Assembly: GCA_963978545.1 (NCBI GenBank)
Contig: OZ021724.1
Location: 102,255,523 to 102,319,522, forward strand
Direction of reading: 5' to 3'
Length of the DNA: 64,000 nucleotides
Source of the DNA: Linyphia triangularis
Taxonomy: Eukaryota > Arthropoda > Arachnida > Araneae > Linyphiidae
The notes under the pieces are model-generated. The model worked only from the letters and a program-made list of their open reading frames with translations. It was not told where the DNA came from and made no database searches. This document shows positions 12,019-22,489 of this stretch, one piece after another (within the stretch, counting starts at the first letter, position 1; every line of letters begins with the position of its first letter). A program made the translations under genes and the position numbers.

Positions 12019-12270
12019 CGTACACAACAACAATAACTTCACAGTAGGATTCCAGTCCTATGTGATCAATTGCAATAAACCGAATAGTATAGTTTCCTAT
12101 TGGGTAGTCTCTTGGGTGAGCTATGTGCGGTGGATCGGTGCGCAATTTGGGAGGAATTCCGCTGTTGTCTGCGTATTGGGGCATGTTCAGATTAATTGTG
12201 GCGTAATTCGTGCCCTTTTCGGTTGTGGTCACAACGGGTTTTGGACAGGCAATTTCTGGCGGTGTCACGT
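12019..12270 (-). CDS. SVEP1: SVEP1-like exon: HYR (hyalin repeat) domain 1
   Basis: 252 bp, acceptor TTCTTCTAG|AC at 12270, donor GTGTACG|GTGAGT at 12019, phase 1/1. A complete HYR domain: PPEIACPKPVV at the start, a YADNSGIPPKL turn, then DYPIGNYTIRFIAIDHIGLE and SYCEVIVVVY. The D.SG, FPxG...V.Y.A.D..G and C.F.I.V motifs define the fold, an immunoglobulin-like module with a single disulfide. It follows the third sushi domain, as in SVEP1. A pure (TTCA/TTTA)n array begins about 160 bp upstream in the intron. Confidence 0.92.
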
Positions 12271-12428
12271 CTAGAAGAAAGAAAATAGGATGTAATATGT
12301 TTCAAGAATGTATTTGTACTTCATTTTAGAGAAATGTTGCTTTGTTCATAAGTTGATGAATACTGTTTTATTTTATTGTGATTATTTTGGAAGTGGTGAT
12401 GTTATTCAAGATTTTATGAGAGTTGATG

Positions 12429-13275
12429 TTTTTTATTTTATTTTATTTATTCATTTATTCGTTTATTTATTCATTTATTCATTCATTTATTTGTTTTTTA
12501 ATCATTTATTTATTCATTCATTCATTTATTTGTGTTTTAATCATTCATTTATTTGTTTATTTATTCATTCATTCATTTATTCATTTATTTGTTTAATTAT
12601 TCATTCATTTATTCATTCATTTATTTGTTAATTTATTCATTTATTTATTCGTTTATTTATTCATTCATTTATTCATTCATTTATTCATTCATTTATTCAT
12701 TCATTTATTCATTCATTTATTCATTCATTTATTCATTCATTTATTCATTCATTCGTTTATTCATTAATTCATTTATTTGTTTATTCATTCATTCATTCGT
12801 TTATTCATTAATTCATTTATTTGTTTATTCATTCATTCATTCATTTATTTGTTTATTCATTCATTCATTTGTTTGTTTATTTATTCATTTATTTATTCAT
12901 TAAATTATTTGTTTATTTATTCATTCATTTGTTTATTTATTCATTCATTTATTCATTAATTTATTTGTTTATTTATTCATTCATTTATTCATTAATTTAT
13001 TTATTCATTCATTTATTTGTTAATTTATTCATTTATTTATTTGTTTATTTATTCATTCATTTGTTTATTCATTCATTTATTTGTTTATTTATTCATTCAT
13101 TTATTTGTTAATTTATTCATTCATTTATTTGTTTGTTTATTCATTCATTCATTCATTTGTTTGTTTATTCATTCATTTATTTGTTTGTTTATTCATTCAT
13201 TCATTTATTTGTTTATTTATTCATTCATTCATTCATTCATTCATCCACCCATCCATTCATTCATTTATTTATTTG
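12429..13275 (+). repeat. Long (TTCA/TTTA/TTTG)n tetranucleotide array
   Basis: About 850 bp made almost only of TTCA, TTTA and TTTG quadruplets, with a near-perfect 12-bp period TTCATTCATTTA around 12660-12745. All three plus-strand frames stay open as Phe/Ile/His/Ser/Leu peptides, which is an artefact. It lies in the intron just upstream of the HYR1 exon. Confidence 0.95.
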
Positions 13276-13556
13276 CTTATAAAAAACTCAATCGGCAGTC
13301 ATGTTACCTGGCCTCATCTCCTCCAACAGAAACATATCGAAACTCTGTCACAAAAGTGACCCAATCTAAATTTTTTTCATGTTTGTGTTAAGCTGTGTAC
13401 ATACACACTAACTTCATGGACTTTGATCTGGAAGAACAACGTAAGCCAATTTTTACTTGAATTCAACTTGTATGGTTGAACGGCACAAAATTGTCAGTTT
13501 CTAGTAGATACAGTCAGTGATTCTGTAGCACATTATTAATCAAAAAGAAGTATTGT

Positions 13557-14319
13557 GAATGAACAATTCCCGCATTTTTTTAATTATTTTTTTATTCAAT
13601 TCTAAACGTTTCGAAAAAGCCATAAACACAACAATTTCTGCTCAATGAGCTTTTTTTTTTTTTTTTTTAATTTTCAATCAAAGTTTCCCTGGTAGACTTT
13701 GGCGAGAAAACGATTCATTGGGCTCAAATTGAATGTGACGTCAAATGCTCCCAAACATCTTGGTTTGAAATGCAGTAGCGGAAACAAGGTTTGCAAGTTT
13801 ATCACAAATCGCGCCAACCTGTACGGGATATGGCAATGGTCTACCAAATCAACCCCAACTATTTGGCAGAAACTTTACGATAACCATAGAAACGGAAGGA
13901 AGCTTTGACATCACATATTTTGTTGAGTGTTTCGATCGGACTGGTTTTGGATCGGTTTTGAGACATTTTCTTTTCTTAATATTTAAAAAACTAATTTTTT
14001 AAAAAGAACTTTTGTTTAAATATTTTAAATCAAAAAGAAATTCTGCATAAATATAAACTTATTTTACTCGTTTTCAACCCTTTGCACTCAAGAGGTGACT
14101 CTCACTCACCACATGATTAGATACCGCAACTCGAGAGGACCACTAGGTTTGGTGCGGAAATTCGATGCAAGGCCAATGACTGTGCTTAGTTTCTTTGGAG
14201 CGCATCTGTAACCTCGTACCAACCAAAAAGTGGCGGGAGAAACGTCTCGAGTTGCTGGTCCCTCCGAGCGAAAAAGGCCTGGAGTGCAAAGGGTTAAAAA
14301 ATGCGGGAATTGTTCATTG
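13557..14319 (+). mobile_element. MITE family C, copy 1, with nested insert
   Basis: Ends AATGAACAATTCCCGCATTT and the inverse. Internal blocks (CGGAAACAAGG, ACGATAACCATAGAAACG) match 32698-33241 and 34136-34682. Without the 216-bp insert it is about 547 bp like the others. The short ORF at 13699-13908 is not conserved as protein. Confidence 0.8.
14078..14293. mobile_element. piggyBac-like MITE, 216 bp
   Basis: TIRs CCCTTTGCACTC and GAGTGCAAAGGG, flanked by TCAA on the left and TTAA on the right, inserted in a TTTTTAA stretch of family C. CCCTTTG-like TIRs with TTAA duplications are typical of piggyBac derivatives. Confidence 0.75.
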
Positions 14320-14350
14320 TGTCACTGTTGTAGTAAGGATGCGGTACATA

Positions 14351-15221
14351 CAAGATCCGGCTATTAATTTCCAGGACTGACTGTAGGAGAACGAAAAGCA
14401 GGAAGATGGCAATGATTGCATATTGAAGAGCGTTTTCTTGTGCATGTGCAGTGCAATCGGCGCCATTCTGATGTAAGTGGTTCTCGTAGAAAGGCGCATT
14501 AAAACGTAGCTCTTAAATTCCTGTTGTCGAAGTGAAAATGGAGCAAAGAATTAACATTAAATTTTGCTTCAAACTGGGCAAGACAGTTCCGGAAACCTAC
14601 GAAATGTTAAAACAAGTTTACGGCGAGGAAGAATTATCCAGCTCAAGAACTTTTGAATGGTTTAAACGCTTTCGGGACTGGTGCGAAAGCGTCGAAGATG
14701 ATCCACACACAGTTCGGCCGCAGTCCGTACGCACGCCGGAAGCAATTGAAAATGCTCGCGATATGGTGAAATGTGATCGTCGATTGACTATTCGAGTACT
14801 CGCCAATGAATTGAACATGGACAAAGAGACGGTTCGGCAAATTTTGACGAAAGACCTAAGGCAAACGCAAGATTTGTTCCAGATTACCTCACCATTTAAG
14901 GGACGAACAAAAGCAATTGAGACTGGACGCATGTGGCGAACTTATCGACAACGCTGATACTGACCCTGCGTACCTTGATAGGATACCCAATTTGAAGCAA
15001 AATTTAATGTTAGTTCTTTACTCCATTTTCACTTCGACAACAGGAATTTAAGAGCTACGTTTTAATGCGCCTTTCCACGAGAACCACTTACTTCAGAATG
15101 GCGCTGATTGCACTGCACATGCGCAAGAAAACGCTTTTCAATATGCAATCATTAGCGCAATCTTCCGGCTTTTCGCTCTCCTACAGTTACGTCAGTCCTG
15201 GAAATTAATAGCCGGACCTTG
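14351..15221 (+). mobile_element. Shortened mariner element with about 170-bp inverted repeats
   Basis: Left arm 14351-14550 and right arm 15020-15221 are inverted copies: CAAGATCCGGCTATTAAT against ATTAATAGCCGGACCTTG, and GCTCTTAAATTCCTGTTGTC against its inverse. Left flank TA, right flank TG. Between the arms is the N-terminal part of a mariner transposase. Inverted repeats this long are unusual for mariners. Confidence 0.85.
14538..14957 (+). pseudogene. Mariner transposase, N-terminal fragment
   Basis: 139 codons from ATG at 14538, 0.2 kb inside the left inverted repeat. MEQRINIKFCFKLGKT and YEMLKQVYGEEELSSSRTFE give the first helix-turn-helix of mariner transposases; DDPHTVRPQSVRTPEAIE is the linker, normally ...GRP...; RRLTIRVLANELNMDKETVRQ is the second helix-turn-helix. 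A full enzyme has about 345 residues and a DD34D catalytic domain. Here the frame loses similarity after about residue 110 and stops, and no catalytic aspartates follow before the right inverted repeat. It could bind DNA at most. Confidence 0.88.
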
Positions 15222-15297
15222 TGGAAGTGGTATTTTAGTGGAAGTCACTGCTAGAATCCAACGTGTTTGAATCCTGCTTGAAGAGTGGGTAGCCTAC

Positions 15298-15501
15298 CTT
15301 GACATGAAGGTATTTCTTTCTCGTATCCAGGTACACTCAGCAACTGTCCACTCTCATTGCACATGATGAATGCGGGCCCTACCAGCTTGAACCCTTCGAC
15401 GCACGTGAATGCGCACGCCTCTTTGAAACTCAACCTCTGTTCGGTCTGGCAGCCAAAGACTTGGCCGTGCTGAAGGTGTGGCGCACGGCTACACTGGATA
15501 G
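15298..15501 (-). CDS. SVEP1: SVEP1-like exon: sushi (CCP) domain 3
   Basis: 204 bp, acceptor CTTTCCCAG|CT at 15501, donor TGTCAAG|GTAGGC at 15298, phase 1/1. Reads IQCSRAPHLQHGQVFGC, EACAFTCVEGFKLVG, IMCNESGQ and ends PSCQ. Six cysteines. The usual W.G before the last cysteine is replaced by LLSVPGYEKEIPSC, a longer tail; the third sushi domain of vertebrate SVEP1 also departs from consensus here. A decayed family B element begins about 60 bp upstream of the acceptor. Confidence 0.9.
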
Positions 15502-15559
15502 CTGGGAAAGAGAAACAAGGTTGAGTATAAAATAAGAAAAAAAAAAAAAAAATTGGGGT

Positions 15560-16285
15560 ATGGAACATCGCACTACTTTCAATTACACTTAACACAGGTC
15601 ATTATGTTAAGTTTGTCATGGATTGGTTTAATTATACCGTTTTCGTTTTAATATTTTCATTATTTTAATTAAATGGGCTGTTTGGCAATATTTTTGGCGA
15701 TAGTTATTACTGTTGAAAAAAAAAAAAAAAAACATCGTTAAAACAGCAGAATTGGAGATATTTTTTTCGATAAATATTACATGATCCTTTCCTGTATTTG
15801 AAACAGAGAAAAATCAGTCGTTTGCGAGCGATGCTCGAGAAATCTGTATTTAAAACATTTATTTTTCAGCTTTATAGGCCTTTATCGCTTTCGTACGGCA
15901 ATTTAAGAGGTGGAGGAGTTTAAAGCACATTAAAAGGTATTACCACCGCAATTTTGATCAAAATAGTTTGAACCGTTTTTTGGCAATTGTTAAAAAATTC
16001 AAATTTTTCGGTGGCAGCTATCTTATGCTCGTGTGAAATTTAACGAAAACCATATTGACAAGTACCATGACAACCACTACCTTGTACACAAATTTTTAAC
16101 ACCTCAAAACAATTCGTTCGGAAGTTATATGACTCACAGACACTCGTACATTTTTTTAAGACCCTTGTTTGAAGATTAGCACTTTTCAAAACAATTAGAA
16201 ATGAAAAAACAATCGATTTCTTTACGACTGAATCGAATGCGTTCATTACCCTGTGTTAACATATTGGTATTTGAAAGTAAAAAAC
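15560..16285 (-). mobile_element. Family B element, diverged reverse copy
   Basis: Reverse relative of 18062-18835: GGCAATATTTTTGGCGATAG, AGGTATTACCACCGCAAT and a terminal TTCATTACCCTGTGT...TATTTGAAAGTAAAAA correspond in inverted order. Strongly decayed; no coding frame. Confidence 0.6.
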
Positions 16286-16441
16286 GTGTTTTTCTGTAGA
16301 ATAAGAAATGGTTTTCGAAGCAAATCGTATTTTTTTTACTGTTCACCACTTAATTATTTAAAGTACTAATTTTATGATTGATTTACACATCACTATCCGT
16401 TGAAGTGCTAGTTATGGTCACCAGTCATATGATGCCAGTAA

Positions 16442-16690
16442 CTATACTAAACTTCAACTTAACTTGACATCACTAGACGGTAGATCGTCAGTCACAGTGC
16501 TCATAGGTATTTAATCCATTTTGGCGGCGTGAAAGCATAATGTTCGCCAAACCACAACCCTGTAGAGAACAAAAGGCTATAAGGTTTGGCAAGAATTATA
16601 TCTTCACTCCTCTAAACTGGATTAATTATCTATGAGCACGGTGAAGATCTATCGTCTAGTGATGTCAAGTTAAGTTGGTGTTTAGTATAG
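16442..16690. mobile_element. 250-bp palindromic MITE (family E), uninterrupted
   Basis: CTATACTAAACTTCAACTTA at the left and its inverse at the right, about 100-bp inverted arms. Serves as empty site for the Helitron at 9829-10356 (GATTAATTATCTATGAGC is continuous here). Confidence 0.9.
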
Positions 16691-16922
16691 CACCGTGTCA
16701 GCACATATTGGCCAATCATAAACGACTTTGTCAGTAGCTCTGGGTAGATTAATGATTTTCTATTTGCTGTCCCTTCTGACTATCAAGAGAATAGCTACTT
16801 CCGTATAGACTAGATATAGGCGGTCACTATAGAAACAAGAACCGCCAGTTTAGATGCATGCAGGAAATTGGCATAAAAAAGATTACAAATTTAGACGCTT
16901 TTCTCCTGGAATCCCAGTGGAA

Positions 16923-17551
16923 ATCTCCGACCAAACGGTACAGTGGTTAGCATGCTAGCTTCTAAACCGCAAGGTTGCGAGTTCGAGTCCCGTGTTAGAC
17001 ATGGGTGTTTGTAAATGTATGTTGGCTTGTCAAATGACGAATGTTTCTCCGCATTATTGCCCTTGTGTTGCTGACGGCGCCAGATAATCTGAAAACAACC
17101 AACCAACCGATAACTTTATGTCTATTGTTTAGAGTCCCGCGTGTAAGGCTCCGACCTAACTGTACGGTGGTTAGCATACTAGCTTCTAAACCGCGAGGTT
17201 GCGGGTTCAAGTCTCGTGTTAGACATGGGTGTTTGTAAATGTATGTTGGCTTGTCAAATGACGAATGTTTCTCCGCATTATAGCCCTTGTGTTGCTGACG
17301 GCGCCAGATAATCTGAAAACAACCAACCAACCGATAACTTTATGTCTATTGTTTAGAGTCCCGCGTGTAAGGCTCCGACCTAACGGTATAGTGGTTAGCA
17401 TGCTAGCTTCTAAACCGCGAGGTTGCGGGTTCGAGTCCCGTGTTAGACATGGGTGTTTGTAAATGTATGTTGGCTTGTCTAATGACGAAATTTTTCTCCG
17501 CATTATAGCCCTCGTGTTGCTGACGGCGCCAGGTAATCTGAAAACAACCAA
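16923..17551 (+). mobile_element. Three tandem SINE-1 units between one pair of duplications
   Basis: SINE-1 units at about 16929-17109, 17153-17332 and 17377-17551, separated by the same 44-bp spacer (GATAACTTTATGTCTATTGT...). The whole array is bordered by CCCAGTGGAA at 16913-16922 and 17552-17561. Each unit has an A-box-like GTATAGTGGTTAGCATGCT and B-box-like GGTTCGAGTCCC stretch. Confidence 0.92.
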
Positions 17552-18061
17552 CCCAGTGGAATCCAGGTAGACAATGTGACGGGATCCTTTCCTGTGATAA
17601 ACGGACAGTACCATACTTGTGATTTGACCGACTGATGGAGTAATGTTCGCTCAGTAGCTGGATTGTTCCAGTTGCTGGTACTGTGTAAATCAAAAGCTGG
17701 CATTCCAATAAACCCATGACAGTGACCTTCGAATCAACTCATCATCTGGCATTCCAACCACTGGCAAAGTTTAAAGACATTTTTAGGTAATAGTTTAAGT
17801 ATAGTTTGAAATCATGTATGAGATGTGCGTTCAAAATTGAACATACAATGAATTAAAAAGTATTATTGTAGTAATTCAAAACTACCACAGTCATCAAATG
17901 TCATAAAATTAAGTCACCTAGTTCCGAAACTCGTCTTGTACAAAAAAATTTGATGAATATCTTGAAAAAGATTTCCCTTTAGACACACAATTCTTTATGC
18001 ACTTCAACATATAACATAAACCTTTATAACTGGTTGGTTTATTTTATACATTTAACGACCT

Positions 18062-18835
18062 ATTTTTACTTTCAATTACACATACGTATAGACGTATAAA
18101 TAAGATAATGAAAGTATAGTATTCGGTCAAAAAGTTATTTTTTTATTATTTTTTTTTGCATTTCCCCACGTTTTGAAACACCCTGATTTCGAAAAAGTGA
18201 TCTAGAAAAAATGTATGTCTATGTGTCTCTCTCTGTGTTTGTACGTGGTCAGCATAACTTCCGAACAAATTTACCTACGATATTCAAATTTGTTGTGCAG
18301 GTTGGGGTGATGGCACAGGGACCATTAGGTTTTTTGTCAAAATCGTGCATGCGCATAAGGCAGCTGCCATTGAAAAAATCATGTTTTTCAGTAATTGCTA
18401 AAAAACGGCTCTAACGATTTTGTCCGAAATTGCTGTGGTAATGCCTCTTGAGGTGTTCTAAACATTCCCACCCCTGAAATTCCCGTAAAAATGCTTTAAT
18501 GGCTTAAAAAGTTGAAAAACGAATGCATTTAACACAGAGTTCACTTTCCTTGAGCATATTACCTCATCAACGATCGTTTTTTCTCCTCTCCTCAGTTTCA
18601 CTTACAAGAAAGGATAATATAAGGACTATCGAAAAGTATATCACCAAAATCATCGTTTTGGCGGAAAGTTTTTTTTTTTTATATATATAAAGTCCTTACA
18701 CAAGAATTATCGCAAAAAATATCGCCTAGCTGGCAATTTTTGCTAAATGAATGAAGAAAATATAAAAACGGTAAAAGACACAAATCCACGTCAAGCATTA
18801 TAGTGTATTTGAAAGTTGTTGGATGTTCCACACCC
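18062..18835 (+). mobile_element. Family B element, most complete copy
   Basis: Runs from TACTTTCAATTACACATACG to GGATGTTCCACACCCC. Lacks the TTAA insert of the 10480 copy and so shows the empty site (GGGACCATTAGG at 18316-18327). Flanked by a direct repeat of about 28 bp with the core ACATATAACATAAACCT (near 18007 and 18856). Confidence 0.75.
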
Positions 18836-18869
18836 CTAATTCATATGGTACTTCGACATATAACATAAA

Positions 18870-19620
18870 CCTCTACGACCCTATAAAATAAATATCACGA
18901 AAGTGCATCCCACTATTTCACATTGCCATCGATAACTAATTTCAAAACACACCATACAGAATAAATTTCATCAAGTTGGTTGATACAGGCTTTCATCGAT
19001 AATGCGCTACTGTGCTAGCCTTTAAGCCGACAGAAGCCGAAAATCAATAACTTGCAAATGCCATTCCACATGCCTCAAACACGCTAATGTGATTATGATA
19101 AGCGTATAATGAACAAATAAGATTAACGATAAAATATGATATTCGAAAAAGACAGTTTGTTCTTGATGGTGCATGCTGGATGATGCATAATAACCTGAAG
19201 GATTCGCTGATGGTGCCGTGCAAGTTTTGCGTGAGGAATTTATACATTTAATAACTGGAGGCAGAAAGGACATTGAAAGCTTTTCAGGAAGTGGTACTTT
19301 TAGGGATGACGCATTAATTTAGGCTTTGCATAAAATGTTCGGAAGTTATTTCGATTTATTTATTGACATTGACATATGCAGGCTCTGGTAGAAAATCGGC
19401 AGAGTAGAATAAAAATTAATTACCTAACGACGCCATTCAGTAAATTCAATTCTATTTAAAGTGAATGAACCATAAGATCAGATTTATATGTACCAGTGTA
19501 TATTTTATTAAATTCTCAAAAGTCCCTGAAGGCATAAATAACAAATAATGTTAATTTTGAAAATATTGTAAGGAGAAAAGTTGTGTAGTTTGCTTGAAAG
19601 AATAATATTACCCGTAAAAA
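18870..19620. other. Intron stretch without recognisable elements
   Basis: Unique-looking AT-rich intron DNA. ORFs of 67-83 codons on the minus strand have no recognisable motif. Confidence 0.45.
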
Positions 19621-19639
19621 TAAAGTATTTAATATAAAT

Positions 19640-20690
19640 TATTTATATGCATTGCCAATTTTTATTTTCTTTCACATAGCTCCTATTCCGTTGCCAACGT
19701 GTACTTGGCGTTGTCATCTTCATGGGCGCCCCCTGGAGGGTGCAAGGAGGTGCACTTACACCCCCCTGGCTCTTGAAAATTTAAAAAGGAGGAGGGAAAA
19801 GATGAAAATTCCAAGATAAAAAGAACGATGAGCATCTTTTCCCCCTTCTATTAATTTAGTCTTTTGTTTCTTTGCTATGTCGTTTTTTATAGCTACTTGC
19901 GTGACGATATTCTGGAGCTTGTTGTCTATGGTTATTAGAGGCTGATGAGTAGAAGTATTTATTCCTTTTATTGTATAATCATTTCCTGTGCGGTTCTCAA
20001 AATTCTAGGAAAATGTTTTGTTTTTTAAGCCATCAAATATACAATCTTGAAATCTATTTTTAGAATTCAATTGAACATATTCCAATACTGCCTTCGTGTT
20101 TAATTTTTAATTTCTTTATTCATTATATCCGAAACTTGGAAGAAATAAAAAAAAAAACATGTTACTCTTCTGTATTTTTGCATCTTCGAGTTCCTCTATT
20201 CTAAATACTGTCTCTTAAATGCTGTGAGTTGGATGATAAAAAAAAAAAAGTTAAAAATACCCATATTTTAATAATTTTACAATTTTTTTTTCTCTTTAAC
20301 AGGGCTGCGCTTTCAAAAATATGTACCATGAATTTTTACTATTCTCAAAGAGTATAATTTATAATGCATTATTATTAATTAACATTTCTAAAAAAATTAA
20401 TGATTTTGAAAAAAATCTAGTCTTGCATCCCCTTGCAAATATTCCTGGGTGCGCCCATGGGCATCTTATTTTTTAATATTAAAAACATCTCTATCAACAA
20501 AACATGCGACAAACTACGATTCAAAATATATTTATTAAAAATGAACGTGAATTTATTCTCTCGCATCCAAGTACTGTTTATTTATTCTGATTAAAGTGAT
20601 TTTATCATTTATTTATTAAAAAAAAATCTTGGCAACAGGGAAGAGTTTCAACAGTGGTCGGTTCAATGCTTTTTTAACGCAATTGGATGA
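19640..20690 (+). repeat. Repeat family F, split by a hAT-like insert
   Basis: 19640-19720 and 20460-20690 together match 26195-26370 plus 26790-26890: TATGCATTGCCAATTTT, GTTGGCATCT, AACTAC.TTCAAAATTTATT, then GGCAACAGG and TGATCGGTT-like blocks. A moderately repeated element without visible coding sequence. Confidence 0.65.
19721..20459. mobile_element. hAT-like MITE, 739 bp, 8-bp duplication
   Basis: TIRs CATGGGCGCCCCCTGG and CCTGGGTGCGCCCATG, bordered by GTCATCTT (19713-19720) and GGCATCTT (20460-20467), one mismatch in eight. The uninterrupted paralogue at about 26271-26285 reads GTTGGCATCTAA. No transposase frame. Confidence 0.75.
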
Positions 20691-20696
20691 CGGCAA

Positions 20697-20850
20697 GTTG
20701 GCTACTTGTGAAGGGGCACCCAGTGGGAAGGCCGTAGTAGCCCTTAACTTAGAACATCCACATCTTACCCCGGATTCGAACTAGACCCACCAGCATGGTA
20801 GTCTGATGCGCTTACCTCTATACTGAATGGACGACCTGATGGTGACTGTT
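20697..20850 (-). mobile_element. tRNA-derived SINE-3
   Basis: On the minus strand: AGTATAGAGGTAAGCGCATC (A-box-like) and AGTTCGAATCCGGGG (B box), then a body rich in GGCCTTCCC. Single copy in the window. Confidence 0.6.
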
Positions 20851-20910
20851 TTGAAAAAAAAAAATATTTTTGTTGCGTTTTTAAACCATACTTAATTATT
20901 AAAACTTATG

Positions 20911-21092
20911 GACAACCTGATAGCTGTGGGGTTAGAGCTCTGGCCTCGCATACCAAAGGTGTCGGGTTCGAATCCTGGGTTAGGCACGGATGTTCGTTGC
21001 GGTTCGGAATCCACGTTAAGCTGTAGGTCGCGGCCTGATTAACCGCTATTGTGCATAAATATAGGTCGTTGAGTGTATATACAAACTAAACC
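20911..21092 (+). mobile_element. tRNA-derived SINE-2 with 14-bp duplication
   Basis: Head GCTGTGGGGTTAGAGCTCTG with B box GGGTTCGAATCCTGG, body GAATCCACGTTAAGCTGTA, end ATAGGTCGTTGAGTGTA. Perfect duplication TATTAAAACTTATG at 20897-20910 and 21093-21106. Second copy at 31533-31709. Confidence 0.92.
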
Positions 21093-21106
21093 TATTAAAA
21101 CTTATG

Positions 21107-22153
21107 ATTTATATCAAAATAGAAGATAATTATAGTAATAGCACTAGCAACTGTTGAACTTGAAACGAACAGAACATTCTAACTGAGAACAGAAAATGAT
21201 ACCAATAATAAACTTATTTAATTATGTGACTGACGTTATACTATCTTATTTATTGCAATAATTTAAGCTGTTTTGGCACTTTGAATTGCACAAGAATTCC
21301 TTGCTTTTACAACTGCTGCATTTAGTCATGAAACATTTCTTTTTGAAATTACAGCTTGTATAGCCTTGCCCTCCACTTCACGAATTAGCTGCAGAGGTTT
21401 CTCTCACCGACATTTCTTGAGAAGAAGGAAGAAATCTCATCTATGGAAAGTAACTTTTCTTTACAAACTGATTACGGATATAAAGCTGCTTGAGGATGCC
21501 ATTTTTGTTTGCTAATTTATAAAAGTCGGAGTCTTCTACTCCAACAACAACCACTAACACATTTCGGGCATCTGTATGACCACGGTCGACATCAGGGACT
21601 TGTATTCGTACAATATCACCACCTTATTAGCTACAGAAGAAAGAATTTGGCGACAGACTGTTGCCTCTTCGTAGGCAACGGCTTCTCGTTTCGACCTTCA
21701 CCAGAGCATGTCTTTGATTGACGACATACACCGGTGATAGTCCGAATATAATCAAATATTCGGTCTTTCAACGAGGTATTTGATATATGCTGACATTCAC
21801 CCGAGAAAGTCGTTATTCTCCAATTTCGGACATTCACAGTAACACATATACAGAAAAACTCGAGATAGAAGTTTTGGCGCATATTCGAGTATAAGACTTT
21901 TAATATCTTGCTATTATCAAACACTGGAAAAAAATTATATTTAAATTTAAAATCGGTTTTGAGAAATTCAATGTTTGTTTAAGGTACAATGTTTATTTTA
22001 ATTTTACTAAGGAATTGTTTATTATTATTTACTACTGCTCATGAGCTTTGAAAGTTTAACTGCTGGGTCACTGGAGCACTTCCAAATCGTCTTTAGATGT
22101 AACTTGATTAGCAAGCATAGTTGGTAAAATTTGACAAACTAGCTTTTAATTAG
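21107..22153. other. Intron stretch without recognisable elements
   Basis: No splice-bordered exon or element ends recognised. Overlapping ORFs at 21509-21924 (both strands) show no family motif. Confidence 0.4.
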
Positions 22154-22400
22154 CTATACTAAACTTCAACTTAACTAGACATCACTTAGACGGTAGATCG
22201 TGACAGTGCTCATAGGTATTAAATCCATTTTGGCGGCGTGAAAGCATAATGTTCGCCAAACCACAACCCTGTAGAGAACAAAAGGCTATAAGGTTTGGCG
22301 AGAATTATGTCTTCACTCAGCTAAATTGGATTAAATACATATGAGCACTGTCACGATCTACCGTCTAAGTGATGTCTAGTTAAGTTGAAGTTTAGTATAG
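22154..22400. mobile_element. 250-bp palindromic MITE (family E)
   Basis: 247 bp, ends CTATACTAAACTTCAACTTA and inverse. TAG occurs on both outer sides, a possible 3-bp duplication. Arms pair over about 100 bp around a core with TTCGCCAAACCACAACCC. Confidence 0.9.
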
Positions 22401-22489
22401 TAGAAGCAGCTTACATGTGCAAGAGCTTAATTCCGGTGTTTATAAATCAGCCTATAAAAGAGCAAGTTCATTTTTGTATTCGTAGTACA

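Noticed and set aside
12308..13391. Several overlapping plus-strand ORFs of 60-124 codons rich in Phe, Ile, His and Ser
   Set aside because: They are translations of the (TTCA/TTTA)n array in all three frames.
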